A stretch of 64,000 bases of DNA from a bacterium (GCA_019753235.1 JAIELF010000019.1:1-64000), one strand, 5' to 3'. Counted from the stretch's first letter, positions 25,800 to 38,040 are shown. Made by a program: numbers and translations. Notes: generated from the sequence alone by a model not told the origin.

Positions 25800-26981
25800 C
25801 TAACGCAGCAACTGTTCCATTTTGGGCCTTAAGAGATCGGCATAGTGGCGATGACCCTTTGGCCCCGGGTGCCGATCAACCTTTGATGCGGTGAGAAAAC
25901 CGACGTCGACTGGATCAAACGAGATATCAATCGATTCAATCCCATTCTCTTGGCACCAAGCCAGCGTATCGCGCGCGTCCGGCCAGATTCCCGCGAGCAG
26001 GAACTTGCTTCCCCGAAGCCGACAGAGTTCGACGATAGACTGAATCACCTCGCGGGTGATCGCTGACTTGTTACTGTTTTCGAGTTGTTGGCCGGCGTAT
26101 ACGTTATCGATAAGATCGACGAGCGCCCACGAGCGCTGGCCCGGCCACTCCCGATAGCGGAGCCGATCTCGATACACCTCGATCGAGCCATCGCTTGCCA
26201 ACCGGGCGAAAGGCATCCAGACATCACTCATGAAAGGATTCAGTGGCGCAAGCTCTTTGCGACGAACTCGAAGCGATACATTCCGAATCTCATGAAATCC
26301 CGCAAAGGCCAGGACCACAAGCGCGGGCGGCGGCCCGGCCTTCATCATTTGATGGCACTGTAAGTATCCCTGAACGTTGTTACCCGACTCGATACCCAGA
26401 TTCGTCACCCGGTAAGTCGGAAAACTTTCTTGCAGAAGATAAGGGAAAGTCTCCTCATCATTGACGCCGAAGCCGTGCGTGAAAGAGCATCCCGAAATCC
26501 AAATCCCGCGTTCGAGAGATTGATTGTCGGCCTGAACTTGGGGAGGAGCCGAGATTCGATGATGCTGATCGTCATGCGTCACCGTGAATCGGAGATCGGC
26601 GAAAGTAACATCCAATCGTCTACCTGCGTTCACGAAACCCAGTATCTCATCAGCTTCAAGCAGCTTTCCACCCGGCTCGACTCGAATGTTTCCAATGTAC
26701 AGGCGACGAATCGCGTCCGGATTGAATGGCTCGAAACCCATGAAACGCAAAGCCAATTCCGCTGCTGCCAGCGACAGCAGAAACGACACAGCCACCCCGA
26801 TCAGAATGATCCTCCACCGCCGCACTCTCGTCTCCTTCAAACCTTTCGATGCCAGACACCTCGCTAGCAGTTCTCTGTTCACGCCAGCGACAACTTGCGG
26901 AACGAACGGGCTTTGCTCGTGATACTTGCCTTCGCACCGAGCCGGTAACAACGACCGAGAATCAATGGGGAGGATCGTCAT
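25800..26981 (-). CDS. Membrane-anchored SGNH/GDSL-like hydrolase or acyltransferase
   Basis: 393 residues from the ATG at 26981 (GGAG about nine bases upstream), overlapping the end of the glycosyltransferase gene by 20 bases; a GTG at 26882 is an alternative. One transmembrane helix (about residues 57-77, IILIGVAVSFLLSLAAAELAL) is followed by an SGNH-like domain: block I ISGCSFTHGFGV with the serine, NLGIESGNNVQGYLQ, and a C-terminal DRHPGPKGHRHYADLL supplying Asp and His. Similar domains O-acylate or deacylate surface glycans. Coupling to a membrane glycosyltransferase supports a role in envelope polysaccharide, but that is inference. Confidence 0.75.
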   Translation of the reverse strand: MTILPIDSRSLLPARCEGKYHEQSPFVPQVVAGVNRELLARCLASKGLKETRVRRWRIILIGVAVSFLLSLAAAELALRFMGFEPFNPDAIRRLYIGNIRVEPGGKLLEADEILGFVNAGRRLDVTFADLRFTVTHDDQHHRISAPPQVQADNQSLERGIWISGCSFTHGFGVNDEETFPYLLQESFPTYRVTNLGIESGNNVQGYLQCHQMMKAGPPPALVVLAFAGFHEIRNVSLRVRRKELAPLNPFMSDVWMPFARLASDGSIEVYRDRLRYREWPGQRSWALVDLIDNVYAGQQLENSNKSAITREVIQSIVELCRLRGSKFLLAGIWPDARDTLAWCQENGIESIDISFDPVDVGFLTASKVDRHPGPKGHRHYADLLRPKMEQLLR

Positions 26982-29004
26982 TGATCTTCTCCACGGACCA
27001 TCCACCCAGCACAGCACTCTGACCATCTACATCCAGGCGCAGAACAATCTGCGTAAACTTCGATGCGTCTGGACTAACGAGATCCAACCACCATGCCCCT
27101 GGCTCGACTTGGCGACCCTCGCTCGCCTCCCCCTCCCAGAGCCGATCCGCATCGCGAACGAATGCTTGTATCCCTCGAACGCGTTCATCGGCCCGCAGCT
27201 TGATTCGATACCGAGCATTCTTCTCAGCAACAAACCCTCCCCGCAGGAACGCCTCCGGACGAAGAGCACCAAGCGTCAACTCGACTGGTCCTTCTACCGA
27301 TCGCGTGACACGGACATCAACGCCTTTGGCGCTAGGGAATGGTTGTAAAAGCAAACTTCCCCCTCCCAGCCAACACTTTCGGTAAGCGGGATTCTCGGCA
27401 AGGGTCGGCGATCGTTCGGGCGCGTCCTTTCTTTTGAGATAAACAATCCAAGGTCGAGTAGGACCATCCAACCAAGGAGGATGAATCGCCTTTGGCGACA
27501 CTGGGATCTCGACTCGATCGTAGAACGGAAGCCAGTCTTCCATCAACGGGACATAATAATCGTAATCGTAATATCCCATCAGCGATTCCGTCAGAACAAC
27601 GTCTGGCATGACGGAACCAGGCTTCACTCCGTAGTCGGCACATTCAAACTTTCGATGAGGATAGCGATAAAGAAGATACATCTCCTCACCAACAGTTTGA
27701 ACAGTCCCCTTATGATTTTGCTGCGACTCGATAACATCCATCACTTGATCATCGCTGCGGGTGAAGATGGAGCGAAACCCCGTGAGCAAATTGCTCGAAT
27801 GAACCAGTGAATCGACATTCTGCGGGTAGATTAGTCGGAGGGGATGACAAACAATCTCTGTGACAAGGACCATCCAGAGAATGTACTTGGTCCATTTTAC
27901 ATCGAAGAGTGCGATCGTCGCGCCCAACAAGATCTTCGCGCTCGGCAACAAGAAGCAAATGTATCTCTCTGCATAGACGGGCAGGAATCCGCAGAAAAGT
28001 ATGGTAGCTACAGAATGTATGCCGCACAGAAACATCATGGGCGGGCTCAAGACGATCTTGCTTGGCTCAGACGAGAACTCCTTTTGTCCACGAAGATGCC
28101 CTGTCAACCAAGCAATGACAAAAGCGGGCACAATAATGATCATCGGATAGAGGCACATTTCGAATCCGACAGCATAGTCTTGCATCCGATGCAAGACCTT
28201 GCTCAAGCCGAACTGTGGACCGCTATGAATGCGATTGACATCTGAAAAAAATGTTACAGTTCCGATCTCGCCGAAGAGTTTGAAATTGATGTAAATCAGC
28301 CAGGGTAAGCTGACGACGAACGAGCCCAGGTACACAATCGCGACGGATGTCAGGCGATGTCGATAGGGCCGACCTAAAAGAAGGCTCCAAATCGTCAGCG
28401 ATAAGACATGCATGATTGATGAGATGTAGTTGCAATAGAAGCAGAGAAAATGCGCGATGACCAGGTAACCGATCCCTCGATTTCGCTTTCGACAAACGAC
28501 CTCGTGCGCACCCAAGAGGAACAAGATCTCCGAGAGATGAAGAATGACATAGTATCGAGCGAAACGGGCTTGTCCAATGTAGACTGCGGAGAGAGCGTAC
28601 AGAAGAATGGCGAGCCAAGCCGCCTCAGGCGAAAGAAGTCGCCGAGCAAGAACCATGAACAGAAGCAGACCTCCCAATGCGATCAACGCGAAAGGAAATC
28701 TTGCCGACCAGCGAGTAGGGCCCAAAAGCTTGGCCGAACCGGCCAGGACATAATCGTCTAACCAGGGAGTATGGATCCAGCCGCCGTCTTTACGCAACCA
28801 ACCAAAGATGAATGGAAGAATCCGCGATCCATCATCATCAACCTTCGGCCAACCATGCTTGAGGATGGCGTTGGCCTGCACCGCCGTCTCCGACTCATCG
28901 GGGAGAAACATCCCGCTCCCCAGTCGAACGAAGATCATGGTCGAGCAAATCAAAAGAAGAAGAATCGTTCCTCGACTCCAGAATGGGAATCGAGCTGCTT
29001 CCAC
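26962..29004 (-). CDS. Membrane glycosyltransferase, GT39/ArnT-like
   Basis: 680 residues. The N-terminal two-thirds has about ten hydrophobic helices. The first extracytoplasmic loop has the acidic motif LPDESETAVQANAIL, as in polyprenyl-phosphate-sugar-dependent transferases (ArnT/PMT family, where a DE-type acidic residue is catalytic). GQARFARYYV is another family landmark. The last 200 residues are soluble and beta-rich. It probably transfers a sugar from an undecaprenyl-linked donor to a surface acceptor. It is downstream of the cco operon behind a likely terminator and overlaps the SGNH gene. Confidence 0.82.
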   Translation of the reverse strand: MEAARFPFWSRGTILLLLICSTMIFVRLGSGMFLPDESETAVQANAILKHGWPKVDDDGSRILPFIFGWLRKDGGWIHTPWLDDYVLAGSAKLLGPTRWSARFPFALIALGGLLLFMVLARRLLSPEAAWLAILLYALSAVYIGQARFARYYVILHLSEILFLLGAHEVVCRKRNRGIGYLVIAHFLCFYCNYISSIMHVLSLTIWSLLLGRPYRHRLTSVAIVYLGSFVVSLPWLIYINFKLFGEIGTVTFFSDVNRIHSGPQFGLSKVLHRMQDYAVGFEMCLYPMIIIVPAFVIAWLTGHLRGQKEFSSEPSKIVLSPPMMFLCGIHSVATILFCGFLPVYAERYICFLLPSAKILLGATIALFDVKWTKYILWMVLVTEIVCHPLRLIYPQNVDSLVHSSNLLTGFRSIFTRSDDQVMDVIESQQNHKGTVQTVGEEMYLLYRYPHRKFECADYGVKPGSVMPDVVLTESLMGYYDYDYYVPLMEDWLPFYDRVEIPVSPKAIHPPWLDGPTRPWIVYLKRKDAPERSPTLAENPAYRKCWLGGGSLLLQPFPSAKGVDVRVTRSVEGPVELTLGALRPEAFLRGGFVAEKNARYRIKLRADERVRGIQAFVRDADRLWEGEASEGRQVEPGAWWLDLVSPDASKFTQIVLRLDVDGQSAVLGGWSVEKINDDPPH

Positions 29005-29172
29005 GCGTCACACCCTCCTCGTTCTCTGCAACGCCGGCACGTGCTGTTCCACGGCGGCGAGGGCTAAAGATGCTTGATAGAGATGCCCAAGATCCAACGA
29101 TGACGCGATCGCGCGGGGCCATTCCCCCAGTCGCGAGTTCCTGCTCCTGATTTACACCTTGCTAACAACTTA

Positions 29173-29196
29173 CAAGAAACGTCCCCATCCGGACGT
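29173..29196 (-). terminator. Likely terminator of the cco operon
   Basis: On the minus strand ACGTCC, loop GGATGG, GGACGT is followed at once by TTTCTT. It lies about 40 bases after the ccoS stop and before the glycosyltransferase gene. Confidence 0.6.
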
Positions 29197-29237
29197 GGGC
29201 CGAGGGACAACAAACTGCGACCTACGAATGGAGTAGT

Positions 29238-29447
29238 TCACCGGGGAGGGTTTTCTGGCACTCGGTTGGCTTCGACACTGCTGGTCGAGGGAGGTGGGGT
29301 TCGAGCGGGCCTGTCATCGAAAAGGACTCGGTACCGGGCCGACTCTAAGTCTTCAAACTGCCCCGCCCGAACCGACCAGAGAAACGCGACGACGGCGGCC
29401 GCCGCCATGAGCAACGCCACCGGTATCGAAACGTAGAGCACGCTCAT
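29238..29447 (-). CDS. ccoS: cbb3 oxidase maturation protein CcoS
   Basis: 69 residues. MSVLYVSIPVALLMAAAAVVAFLW is the single membrane helix, followed by AGQFEDLESARYRVLFDD, the signature of CcoS. The ATG overlaps the ccoI stop (ATGA), so it is translationally coupled. CcoS is needed for haem and copper insertion into cbb3 oxidase. The Pro/Ser-rich tail after residue 48 is longer than the minimal family form. Confidence 0.92.
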   Translation of the reverse strand: MSVLYVSIPVALLMAAAAVVAFLWSVRAGQFEDLESARYRVLFDDRPARTPPPSTSSVEANRVPENPPR

Positions 29448-31924
29448 CGCTTGGCTCCGTAGGCACTCGTGCAGAGAGACATCGTGACCACCGTAAGGGA
29501 ACTGGCGGGCATAAGAAGAGCCGCGATCAGCGGATTGATGATGCCCGCTACCGCCAGGCTCGCCGCCAGTCCGTTGTAGAAGATCGACGCTGCCAGATTT
29601 CTCGATACGACTTTCATGGTCTTGCTCGATCCGTCGATGAGATTGATCAGAGGCCAAAGCCCTGGCTCAGCAAGATAGACAAGCGCCGAGTTCATGCTGG
29701 CCTCGGCTCCGCCATGAACCGCAACCCCGACGCTGGCGGCGGCGAGCGCGGCACTATCATTGATCCCATCGCCAACCATCACCACTCGTTGACCGACTTC
29801 TCTCGAACGAACTTGCTGAAGTTTCTCCTCTGGCGAGAGCCCGCCCATGATGTTTTTTGGTTCGATACCCACTTCGCGAGCAACCTGGGCAACACTCGCC
29901 GGATGGTCGCCAGAAAGAATTCCGACCTGCCAACCCCAGGACTGAAGTTGTGCGACGGAGGCACGAGCGTCCGATCGAATCTGATCCCCCATCCCGATTG
30001 CCACAACAACCTCACCATCCACGCCAACGACGATCGGCGTCCATCCCCGCGACGCGAACTCTTCCCCCGACTCGCGAATGCCTGGCTGCCAATTCCAACC
30101 CAATTGATCCAGTCGTCGCGTCGATCCAATCTCGATCCGTCGGCCATCCACGACTCCCGATATGCCACCTCCTTGCCAATGACGTACCTGTGTCACCACT
30201 GGCCATCGATCGGAGCTTCTGCATCTTCGCTCTATCCCCTTTACCAAGGATCGTGCAAGGGGATGGCTAGATTCCTGCTCGATGGCGGCAACCGCTTCTT
30301 CAAGATCGTGGGGCCCGACCCATTCGCGAAGCGTCAGCTTCCCCTCCGTGAGTGTGCCGGTCTTGTCGAGCCAAATTCTTCCGGGCTTGGCGAGTTGCTC
30401 GATCGCTTGACTTCCTTTGATTAAGATCCGACGCTTCGCCGCGCGCCCTTGCGCGACGGCCAGCGCCAAGGGCGTGGCTAAGCCTAGAGCACAGGGGCAA
30501 GAGACGACCAGAAGCGCTACCACTCTCTCGAAAGCGGTCTGCGAGGATACTTGGTAGCCGATGACTCCGGTGATGACGGCCACGATTACGACGATGACCA
30601 CGAAGTAACCGCTCGCGCGATGTGCCCAATCCAACGTCGGAGCGCGCAGGCTTGAATCGGCTTCGACAAGGCCCGCGAGCTTGCCGACCCGGCTCTGACT
30701 CCCCGCCGCCGTCACGCGAAGCTGAATCACGGCAGACAGGTTGTTTGAACCTGCCGTCACGATGGATCCATCATTCACTTCACGCGGATCCGCCTCGCCT
30801 GTGAGAAGAGACTCGTCAAGATGTGATTCGCCGAGGGTCACTTCGCCGTCGGCCGGTATCATCTCGCCGACTCTGACTTCGAGAATGTCCCCTTGTTGAA
30901 TCGCCTCGACGGGGATGGTCTCGACCCGGCCATCAAGCCAACGATGTGCTTTCCGAGGAGTAAGCAGACGAAGAAGCGAGACATGCTGCGCGGCCAGTCT
31001 CTGACCACGCGATTGAATGAATCGCCCCACTAGAAGGAGAAAGACAAGCACCGAGAGTGAATCAAAATAGAGATCGCCCGTGCCTCGTATCGCATGAATC
31101 ACGCCACCGACACCGCCCACCCCGAGCCCGAGTGCCAATGGTATGTCAAGATGCGGCGTGCGCGACCGAATCGCCCCCATGGCACCTCGAAAAAAGACTC
31201 GGCCCGGGCCCAGCAACGAAACCAGACCTACCAGTGTGCTGGCCCATCGAAACAGGTGGGCATGCTCGACGGCCATCCCGCTGAACTCGCCAGCGTAGAT
31301 CGCTAATGCCAGCAGCATGTTGTTTCCCGAACATGCTCCGGCAACCGCGAGCCAACCCAACTCCTCGCGAGAAGATCTGTCGTGAACGGCCTGCCAAGTC
31401 TCCGGCGATACTGGGTGCGCCGTGTATCCCAATTCATCCAGCGTCCGTGCGACGGCCGACAGGGGAGTCGCCTCAGGCCGCCAGGTCAGTTGCACCGTCG
31501 AGCGAGCCAGATCAACACGAACATCCACCACCCCAGGCACAATGGAGGGGAGTCTTTCGATTAGCCAGACGCAAGCAGCACAATGAACCGAGGGAAGATA
31601 GAACTCGGTTTGACAGCCCCCTGACACCGCGCGCACATAGATCTCGTGAAAGGTGGGATGATCGAACTCCTCGAAGCTCGATTGATCGGGCCGAGCGGCG
31701 GCGCTTATTGTCGAGAAAGAATCGCGCAGTCGGTAATAATCGTCGAGACCGCATGCCTGAATGATTCCAAAGGCCGACCGACATCCCCCACAACAGAACG
31801 CGTGGTTCTTATCGTCCCAGATGATTTCTGATGTCAATGGCGTGTCGCAATGCTTACATAACGCGTTCGCATCGGGCTCCGCCGATGCCGAGTCGAGAGT
31901 CGTTCCTGGCGTCTTACTCAGCAT
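29444..31924 (-). CDS. ccoI: Copper-transporting P-type ATPase for cbb3 oxidase assembly (CcoI/FixI)
   Basis: 826 residues from the ATG at 31924. N-terminal Cys-rich zinc-ribbon-like segment (LCKHCDTPL and FCCGGC) as in FixI, then a heavy-metal-associated domain with VHCAACVW, then membrane helices with the CPC metal-site motif (SCPCALGLATPLAL), the phosphorylation site DKTGTLTEG, and GDGINDSAAL near the end. It moves Cu(I) across the inner membrane so that the oxidase can be metallated. It overlaps the SafE-like gene by 11 bases and ccoS by 4. Confidence 0.93.
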   Translation of the reverse strand: MLSKTPGTTLDSASAEPDANALCKHCDTPLTSEIIWDDKNHAFCCGGCRSAFGIIQACGLDDYYRLRDSFSTISAAARPDQSSFEEFDHPTFHEIYVRAVSGGCQTEFYLPSVHCAACVWLIERLPSIVPGVVDVRVDLARSTVQLTWRPEATPLSAVARTLDELGYTAHPVSPETWQAVHDRSSREELGWLAVAGACSGNNMLLALAIYAGEFSGMAVEHAHLFRWASTLVGLVSLLGPGRVFFRGAMGAIRSRTPHLDIPLALGLGVGGVGGVIHAIRGTGDLYFDSLSVLVFLLLVGRFIQSRGQRLAAQHVSLLRLLTPRKAHRWLDGRVETIPVEAIQQGDILEVRVGEMIPADGEVTLGESHLDESLLTGEADPREVNDGSIVTAGSNNLSAVIQLRVTAAGSQSRVGKLAGLVEADSSLRAPTLDWAHRASGYFVVIVVIVAVITGVIGYQVSSQTAFERVVALLVVSCPCALGLATPLALAVAQGRAAKRRILIKGSQAIEQLAKPGRIWLDKTGTLTEGKLTLREWVGPHDLEEAVAAIEQESSHPLARSLVKGIERRCRSSDRWPVVTQVRHWQGGGISGVVDGRRIEIGSTRRLDQLGWNWQPGIRESGEEFASRGWTPIVVGVDGEVVVAIGMGDQIRSDARASVAQLQSWGWQVGILSGDHPASVAQVAREVGIEPKNIMGGLSPEEKLQQVRSREVGQRVVMVGDGINDSAALAAASVGVAVHGGAEASMNSALVYLAEPGLWPLINLIDGSSKTMKVVSRNLAASIFYNGLAASLAVAGIINPLIAALLMPASSLTVVTMSLCTSAYGAKR

Positions 31925-32687
31925 GGCAACAGGGCATCCTTTCGCCGGGGAGGGATTCGACGCGGAGCCGCTCTTGTTCGACGGTCCTCTTGACCATCCC
32001 GCTATCCTTGATGGTCGAGATGTTGGCCTCGGCACGGACGACGAGCGTGAATGTTCCTGTTGCGATGAGTAGAGATGCCGCCAGCGCCGGAAGATAAGCT
32101 CGCCATCGACCTGCGATCGGCCGCATCCCTAAGGGAATGATGGCCAGCGCGGGTACCGTTCCAAGCCAAAAGGCGGCCATAATCAATGCCCCGCCCAACG
32201 GGCTTCCCGAACCGGCAGCGGTAATAAGAAAGGCATACAACCACCCGCACGGCAACAGCACGGTGAGGAGTCCGATCCCCCACGCGCGTGCTGCCGGCCG
32301 CCAATTTTGAATTCGACGATGAATCGCTTCGAGGGGCCGCTGTAGAGCACTCTTTCTCGTCGCGAGAGAATGGGATCGACGAAACCAAGCGACGAGTTTG
32401 GCCATTCCAACCATGACCATGCAGGCGCCGGCTCCGATCGCCGCCAATCGCTGCCAGCCGGCCAGTTCACCTCCCCAATCGATGGCTTGGCCGAGCCCGC
32501 CGATCAAAGCACCGAGGGAGAGATAGCCGATCAGTCGACCCAGGTGATAGTAGCTCATTCGGCGAGCCAACTCGGCGGCGCTTGCCGGTCCCATCGAGGA
32601 GAGGACCGCCATCGGTCCGCACATCCCCGCGCAGTGGCCGCTGCCGAGAAAGCTTGCGACCACCACCGCCATCAACATCGATTCCAC
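31914..32687 (-). CDS. SafE/TauE-like membrane protein of the cco operon (copper handling)
   Basis: 257 residues from a GTG at 32687 with GGAG eight bases upstream; an ATG three codons in is the alternative. It has six hydrophobic helices and the conserved start GSGHCAGMCGPMAVL with paired cysteines, the mark of the 'urease accessory UreH-like' SafE family found in cbb3 operons. LLPCGWLYAFL opens the second half. The C-terminus ends MPCCHAE, a Cys/His-rich tail that could bind copper. Members aid copper delivery to the oxidase. It is squeezed between ccoH and ccoI with overlaps at both ends. Confidence 0.88.
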   Translation of the reverse strand: MESMLMAVVVASFLGSGHCAGMCGPMAVLSSMGPASAAELARRMSYYHLGRLIGYLSLGALIGGLGQAIDWGGELAGWQRLAAIGAGACMVMVGMAKLVAWFRRSHSLATRKSALQRPLEAIHRRIQNWRPAARAWGIGLLTVLLPCGWLYAFLITAAGSGSPLGGALIMAAFWLGTVPALAIIPLGMRPIAGRWRAYLPALAASLLIATGTFTLVVRAEANISTIKDSGMVKRTVEQERLRVESLPGERMPCCHAE

Positions 32688-33208
32688 TACGGTCGCTCCA
32701 TCAGCTCTTGCTGCAACGCTGTCTGCCAATGATTCGCACCGCGATCTGCCGAGAGACGAACCTCCCAGATTCCATGATGCCGAAGAGGAGCAATGCCTTC
32801 GTAACTTTCCGGCGTCGCGCCCTGGACGAGAGTCACGGCATGAGTCTGGCTGGCCCGCGCGTGATGGAACACAAGGGCGTTGATCTGATGGACCTCGACC
32901 GGTAGTCCGGCCGAATCGGTGAGTGTGACGCGAATGTTTCGACGACCAAGCATGTCCGCAACAGGATCGATGGAGAGTGTCGCCTTCCAACCGAGCTTAT
33001 CGCTGGCGGCTTGCGTCGCTCGCTGACTGTCCCATGCCATCGCGCCCTGATGATAGTCGGGGACGACAGCCCAGGATCGATCATTGGTGGCCAGGAACGC
33101 CGCCAACCCGCCGAGCAGAACCTGCAGCGTCAAAAACGCCACGACGATTCCTCCCCAGATCCATGCCGACCGTCTCTCTACCGATCGATCGGCCCCAGCA
33201 ATCGCCAT
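32687..33208 (-). CDS. ccoH: FixH/CcoH family protein
   Basis: 173 residues. One N-terminal helix (WIWGGIVVAFLTLQVLLGGLAAF) is followed by a periplasmic beta-sandwich with the FixH landmarks VVPDYHQGAMAWD and FHHARASQTHAVTL. FixH supports assembly or stability of cbb3 oxidase. It overlaps ccoG by 31 bases and has GAGGAG about seven bases before its ATG. Confidence 0.9.
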   Translation of the reverse strand: MAIAGADRSVERRSAWIWGGIVVAFLTLQVLLGGLAAFLATNDRSWAVVPDYHQGAMAWDSQRATQAASDKLGWKATLSIDPVADMLGRRNIRVTLTDSAGLPVEVHQINALVFHHARASQTHAVTLVQGATPESYEGIAPLRHHGIWEVRLSADRGANHWQTALQQELMERP

Positions 33209-34602
33209 GTCATTCTCCTCTCTCTTTCGCCAGTTGCCGATATCGTCAGCTCGGTCGCGCGCGATCCCTCTCGGAAGGATTCTCTCGGGGCGAGGACCAA
33301 TAAGGATTGAGCGACTGTTTCATTTGGTGCCAAGCGGACATGATCGATACCTCCTTCGAAACGAACCGCGTCGCCCGAAGAGATCCTCCAACTCAGATCA
33401 AGCGGTTCATCGGTCCGATTGACTAACTTCAACTTCATGGAATTTCGAACGTCGCCGGCCTCCGTCAATGTAAAGGGAGTCCCAACCTGCCGGAGCATCG
33501 TCGCGTCAAAAGGAAGCCTTTGTGTCAGCATGTAGAGAAACGTGCCGAACACCAGCCCTAGCACAACAGGATAGACGATCAATCTCGGACGCCATTTGGG
33601 ACGATCACTTTCTGATCCGCGTTCGAGAGAAGACTGTGACGAGTAGCGAATCAGACCTTTGGGGCGATGCAGTCGCGTCATAATCTCATCACATGCGTCG
33701 ATGCATTGGGTGCAGTTCACACACTCCATCTGCAAACCTTGCCGGATGTCGATCCCCGTGGGACATGTCCGGACACACGCTCCGCAATCGACACAGTCGC
33801 CCTGCGCCGGCGACGGGGCTGGGGCTGGGGCTGGAAGAATGGCGAGATCTTTGTGCACCTTACCTCGCGGCTCACCTCGCTTGTAGTCGTAAGCAACGAT
33901 GAGCGACTTTCGGTCGAGAAGAACGGATTGAAATCGACCGTAGGGGCACGCGATCAGACAAAGCTGTTCGCGGAAGAAGCAGAAGTCGAACAGCATCGCA
34001 ATGGTCGTGCCGGCCATGATTAGAAACGGAATCGGGTGCTCGGTGGGGGATTGTCGAACCCAGTGGCTGAGTCGCTCGACTCCAACGAAATAGGCCAGAA
34101 ACGTGTGCGCCAAGCCAAACGCTAAGAAGAGATAGACCAGATACTTTGCTCCGCGCCGCCAAGGCGAGAGAGCTTTGCTTGGCCTGCCGCCCCGGCCGGC
34201 TGTCCCATCAAACAATCTCTCGATGGGGCGAAACACCAGTTCGAGATAAACCGTCTGCGGACAGGCCCAGCCGCACCAGACGCGACCAAAGAGCGCCGTC
34301 ATCAGAAAAATCGTCAAAAAGACGCTCACCATGAAGAGGGCCAATAGCAGGGTATCGGTGGGGAGAAATGTGAAACCGAAGAGAGTGAATCGACGAGTCG
34401 CCACATCAAGAAGAATCGCGGGCTTTCCGTGGATCATGATGTGAGGGAGCGAGACAAACAGCGCGATCAGCCCGTAGCCGACGATGCGTCGTCGATGAAG
34501 GAAATACCCTTTGCTGAGCGACGGGAACAACCAGCGACGCGAGCCGTCTCGCTCGAGTGTCGAGAGAACGTGTTCTTCTGGGGCGAGAGTATTAGGCATC
34601 AT
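33178..34602 (-). CDS. ccoG: cbb3 oxidase accessory ferredoxin protein CcoG/FixG
   Basis: 474 residues from the ATG at 34602 (GGAGG eight bases upstream). Membrane helices near residues 50-75, 95-115 and 155-175, with VWCGWACPQTVY after the second; then LCLIACPYGRFQ and two ferredoxin-type clusters, CVDCGACVRTCPTGID and CVNCTQCIDACDEIM. A low-complexity PAPAPAPSP linker precedes the first cluster, encoded by a GGGGCT repeat. A last helix and an Ig-like C-terminal domain follow. CcoG reduces Cu(II) to Cu(I) during oxidase maturation. Confidence 0.94.
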   Translation of the reverse strand: MMPNTLAPEEHVLSTLERDGSRRWLFPSLSKGYFLHRRRIVGYGLIALFVSLPHIMIHGKPAILLDVATRRFTLFGFTFLPTDTLLLALFMVSVFLTIFLMTALFGRVWCGWACPQTVYLELVFRPIERLFDGTAGRGGRPSKALSPWRRGAKYLVYLFLAFGLAHTFLAYFVGVERLSHWVRQSPTEHPIPFLIMAGTTIAMLFDFCFFREQLCLIACPYGRFQSVLLDRKSLIVAYDYKRGEPRGKVHKDLAILPAPAPAPSPAQGDCVDCGACVRTCPTGIDIRQGLQMECVNCTQCIDACDEIMTRLHRPKGLIRYSSQSSLERGSESDRPKWRPRLIVYPVVLGLVFGTFLYMLTQRLPFDATMLRQVGTPFTLTEAGDVRNSMKLKLVNRTDEPLDLSWRISSGDAVRFEGGIDHVRLAPNETVAQSLLVLAPRESFREGSRATELTISATGERERRMTWRLLGPIDR

Positions 34603-34630
34603 GGTGGTTGCCTCCTTCGGCTTGGACACA

Positions 34631-35251
34631 CTATCCACCTGTCTTGATGGGCTCGGCCGGTTTTGTCTCGGCATCGGCAGTTTCCCAGGGACCAATTCTC
34701 TGACCGTATGGCTCTTTGCCTGCCATGGATGGTTTCGAGCCTCGCATTCTCGCGACGTACGCCGACACGAGCACGAGTTCATTGGGATGGAGACGATTCT
34801 TCCATGCTGGCATCGCCTGAGCCGCCGCCCCTTCCCCAACCACTTTCGCAATGTCTTCGAGATGAATCACGTTCTTGTAGAAGTCATCGGTCAGATTGGG
34901 ACCCACCAGACCTTGACCCTCGGCACCGTGGCAAGAGACGCAGTTGCTCTTATAGACCGATTCACCAACCTTCAGCCAGTTGGACTCCCCCATGTATTTT
35001 CCGATCGTCGCACGATCGGGCTTCAATTCGCCAATCTCGGCAAACTGCAAACGAAGATTGGCCGACACGGCTGCGTTGTAGTCGTCGGCAACGGAACGCC
35101 CCTCGACGCCGGTGTGGTAGAAGAAGAAGTACGGGCCCGAGAACAGGATGCTTGCCCAGAAGAGAAACTTCCACCAGCCCGGCAGCGGGTTGTCGTACTC
35201 TTGGATCCCGTCGAAACTGTGTTCGCGAACCTGTTCGTTATCCATCGACAT
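34631..35251 (-). CDS. ccoP: cbb3 oxidase subunit III, single-haem CcoP
   Basis: 206 residues. The N-terminal CcoP motif DGIQEYDNPLPGWWKFLFW and a membrane helix lead to one cytochrome c domain with CVSCH and, 70 residues later, AMPAWKNRL supplying the axial methionine. Classical CcoP is about 300 residues with two haems c; here only one CxxCH is present. Electrons pass from the donor through this haem to CcoO and CcoN. A purine-rich GGAGGGGAG lies before the ATG, which overlaps ccoQ by 14 bases. Confidence 0.92.
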   Translation of the reverse strand: MSMDNEQVREHSFDGIQEYDNPLPGWWKFLFWASILFSGPYFFFYHTGVEGRSVADDYNAAVSANLRLQFAEIGELKPDRATIGKYMGESNWLKVGESVYKSNCVSCHGAEGQGLVGPNLTDDFYKNVIHLEDIAKVVGEGAAAQAMPAWKNRLHPNELVLVSAYVARMRGSKPSMAGKEPYGQRIGPWETADAETKPAEPIKTGG

Positions 35252-35408
35252 GCTCTCCCCTCCGGATGCCCTCTTCGAGTGGGATCGACCGATACGCGTC
35301 GGCCTCCCGGTCGGTCATGAAGTACGCCCGCAATGCCACCCCGGCAAAAACCATGCAAAACAGCACGAGAGCGACCTCGCCGCAACGCGAATAGTCAAGC
35401 CATTGCAT
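35238..35408 (-). CDS. ccoQ: cbb3 oxidase small subunit CcoQ
   Basis: 56 residues starting at the ATG at 35408, four bases after the ccoNO stop. One membrane helix (VALVLFCMVFAGVALRAYFM) is followed by YRSIPLEEG, close to the CcoQ consensus tail. CcoQ stabilises the oxidase complex. It overlaps ccoP by 14 bases. Assignment rests on size, helix and position. Confidence 0.8.
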   Translation of the reverse strand: MQWLDYSRCGEVALVLFCMVFAGVALRAYFMTDREADAYRSIPLEEGIRRGEHVDG

Positions 35409-35412
35409 CACA

Positions 35413-37773
<2,361 letters not shown>

Positions 37774-37876
37774 GCTGGCTTCCTTGTGAGAACGATCTCT
37801 CGATCTTCCGGCGCTGCTTGCTTGATGCTGTCTTGTTCACCTGCATCGAAGACGAAACAACGTGAGACAATATCAA

Positions 37877-37892
37877 GGCAATGCCTGTGCCG
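37877..37892 (-). promoter_or_regulatory. Sigma-54 promoter of the cco operon
   Basis: Minus strand CGGCACAGGCATTGCC matches the sigma-54 consensus TGGCAC-N5-TTGC: GGCAC and TTGC are exact and the GG/GC spacing is right. Transcription would begin near 37866, giving a leader of about 93 nt to ccoNO. A sigma-54 activator gene ends 314 bp further upstream. Confidence 0.75.
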
Positions 37893-38040
37893 GGATTCGC
37901 CGCGGCGCGGCGCACGTTGCCGCACCCCACCACCCGGGCCGTTTTGTCCAGGCAATCGCGACAAATCGAACGTCGTCGCCGAATGACCGAAGCGAATCAC
38001 TTAATGGAGTGGACCAACCCTCGGCCCATGCGCGCGTATT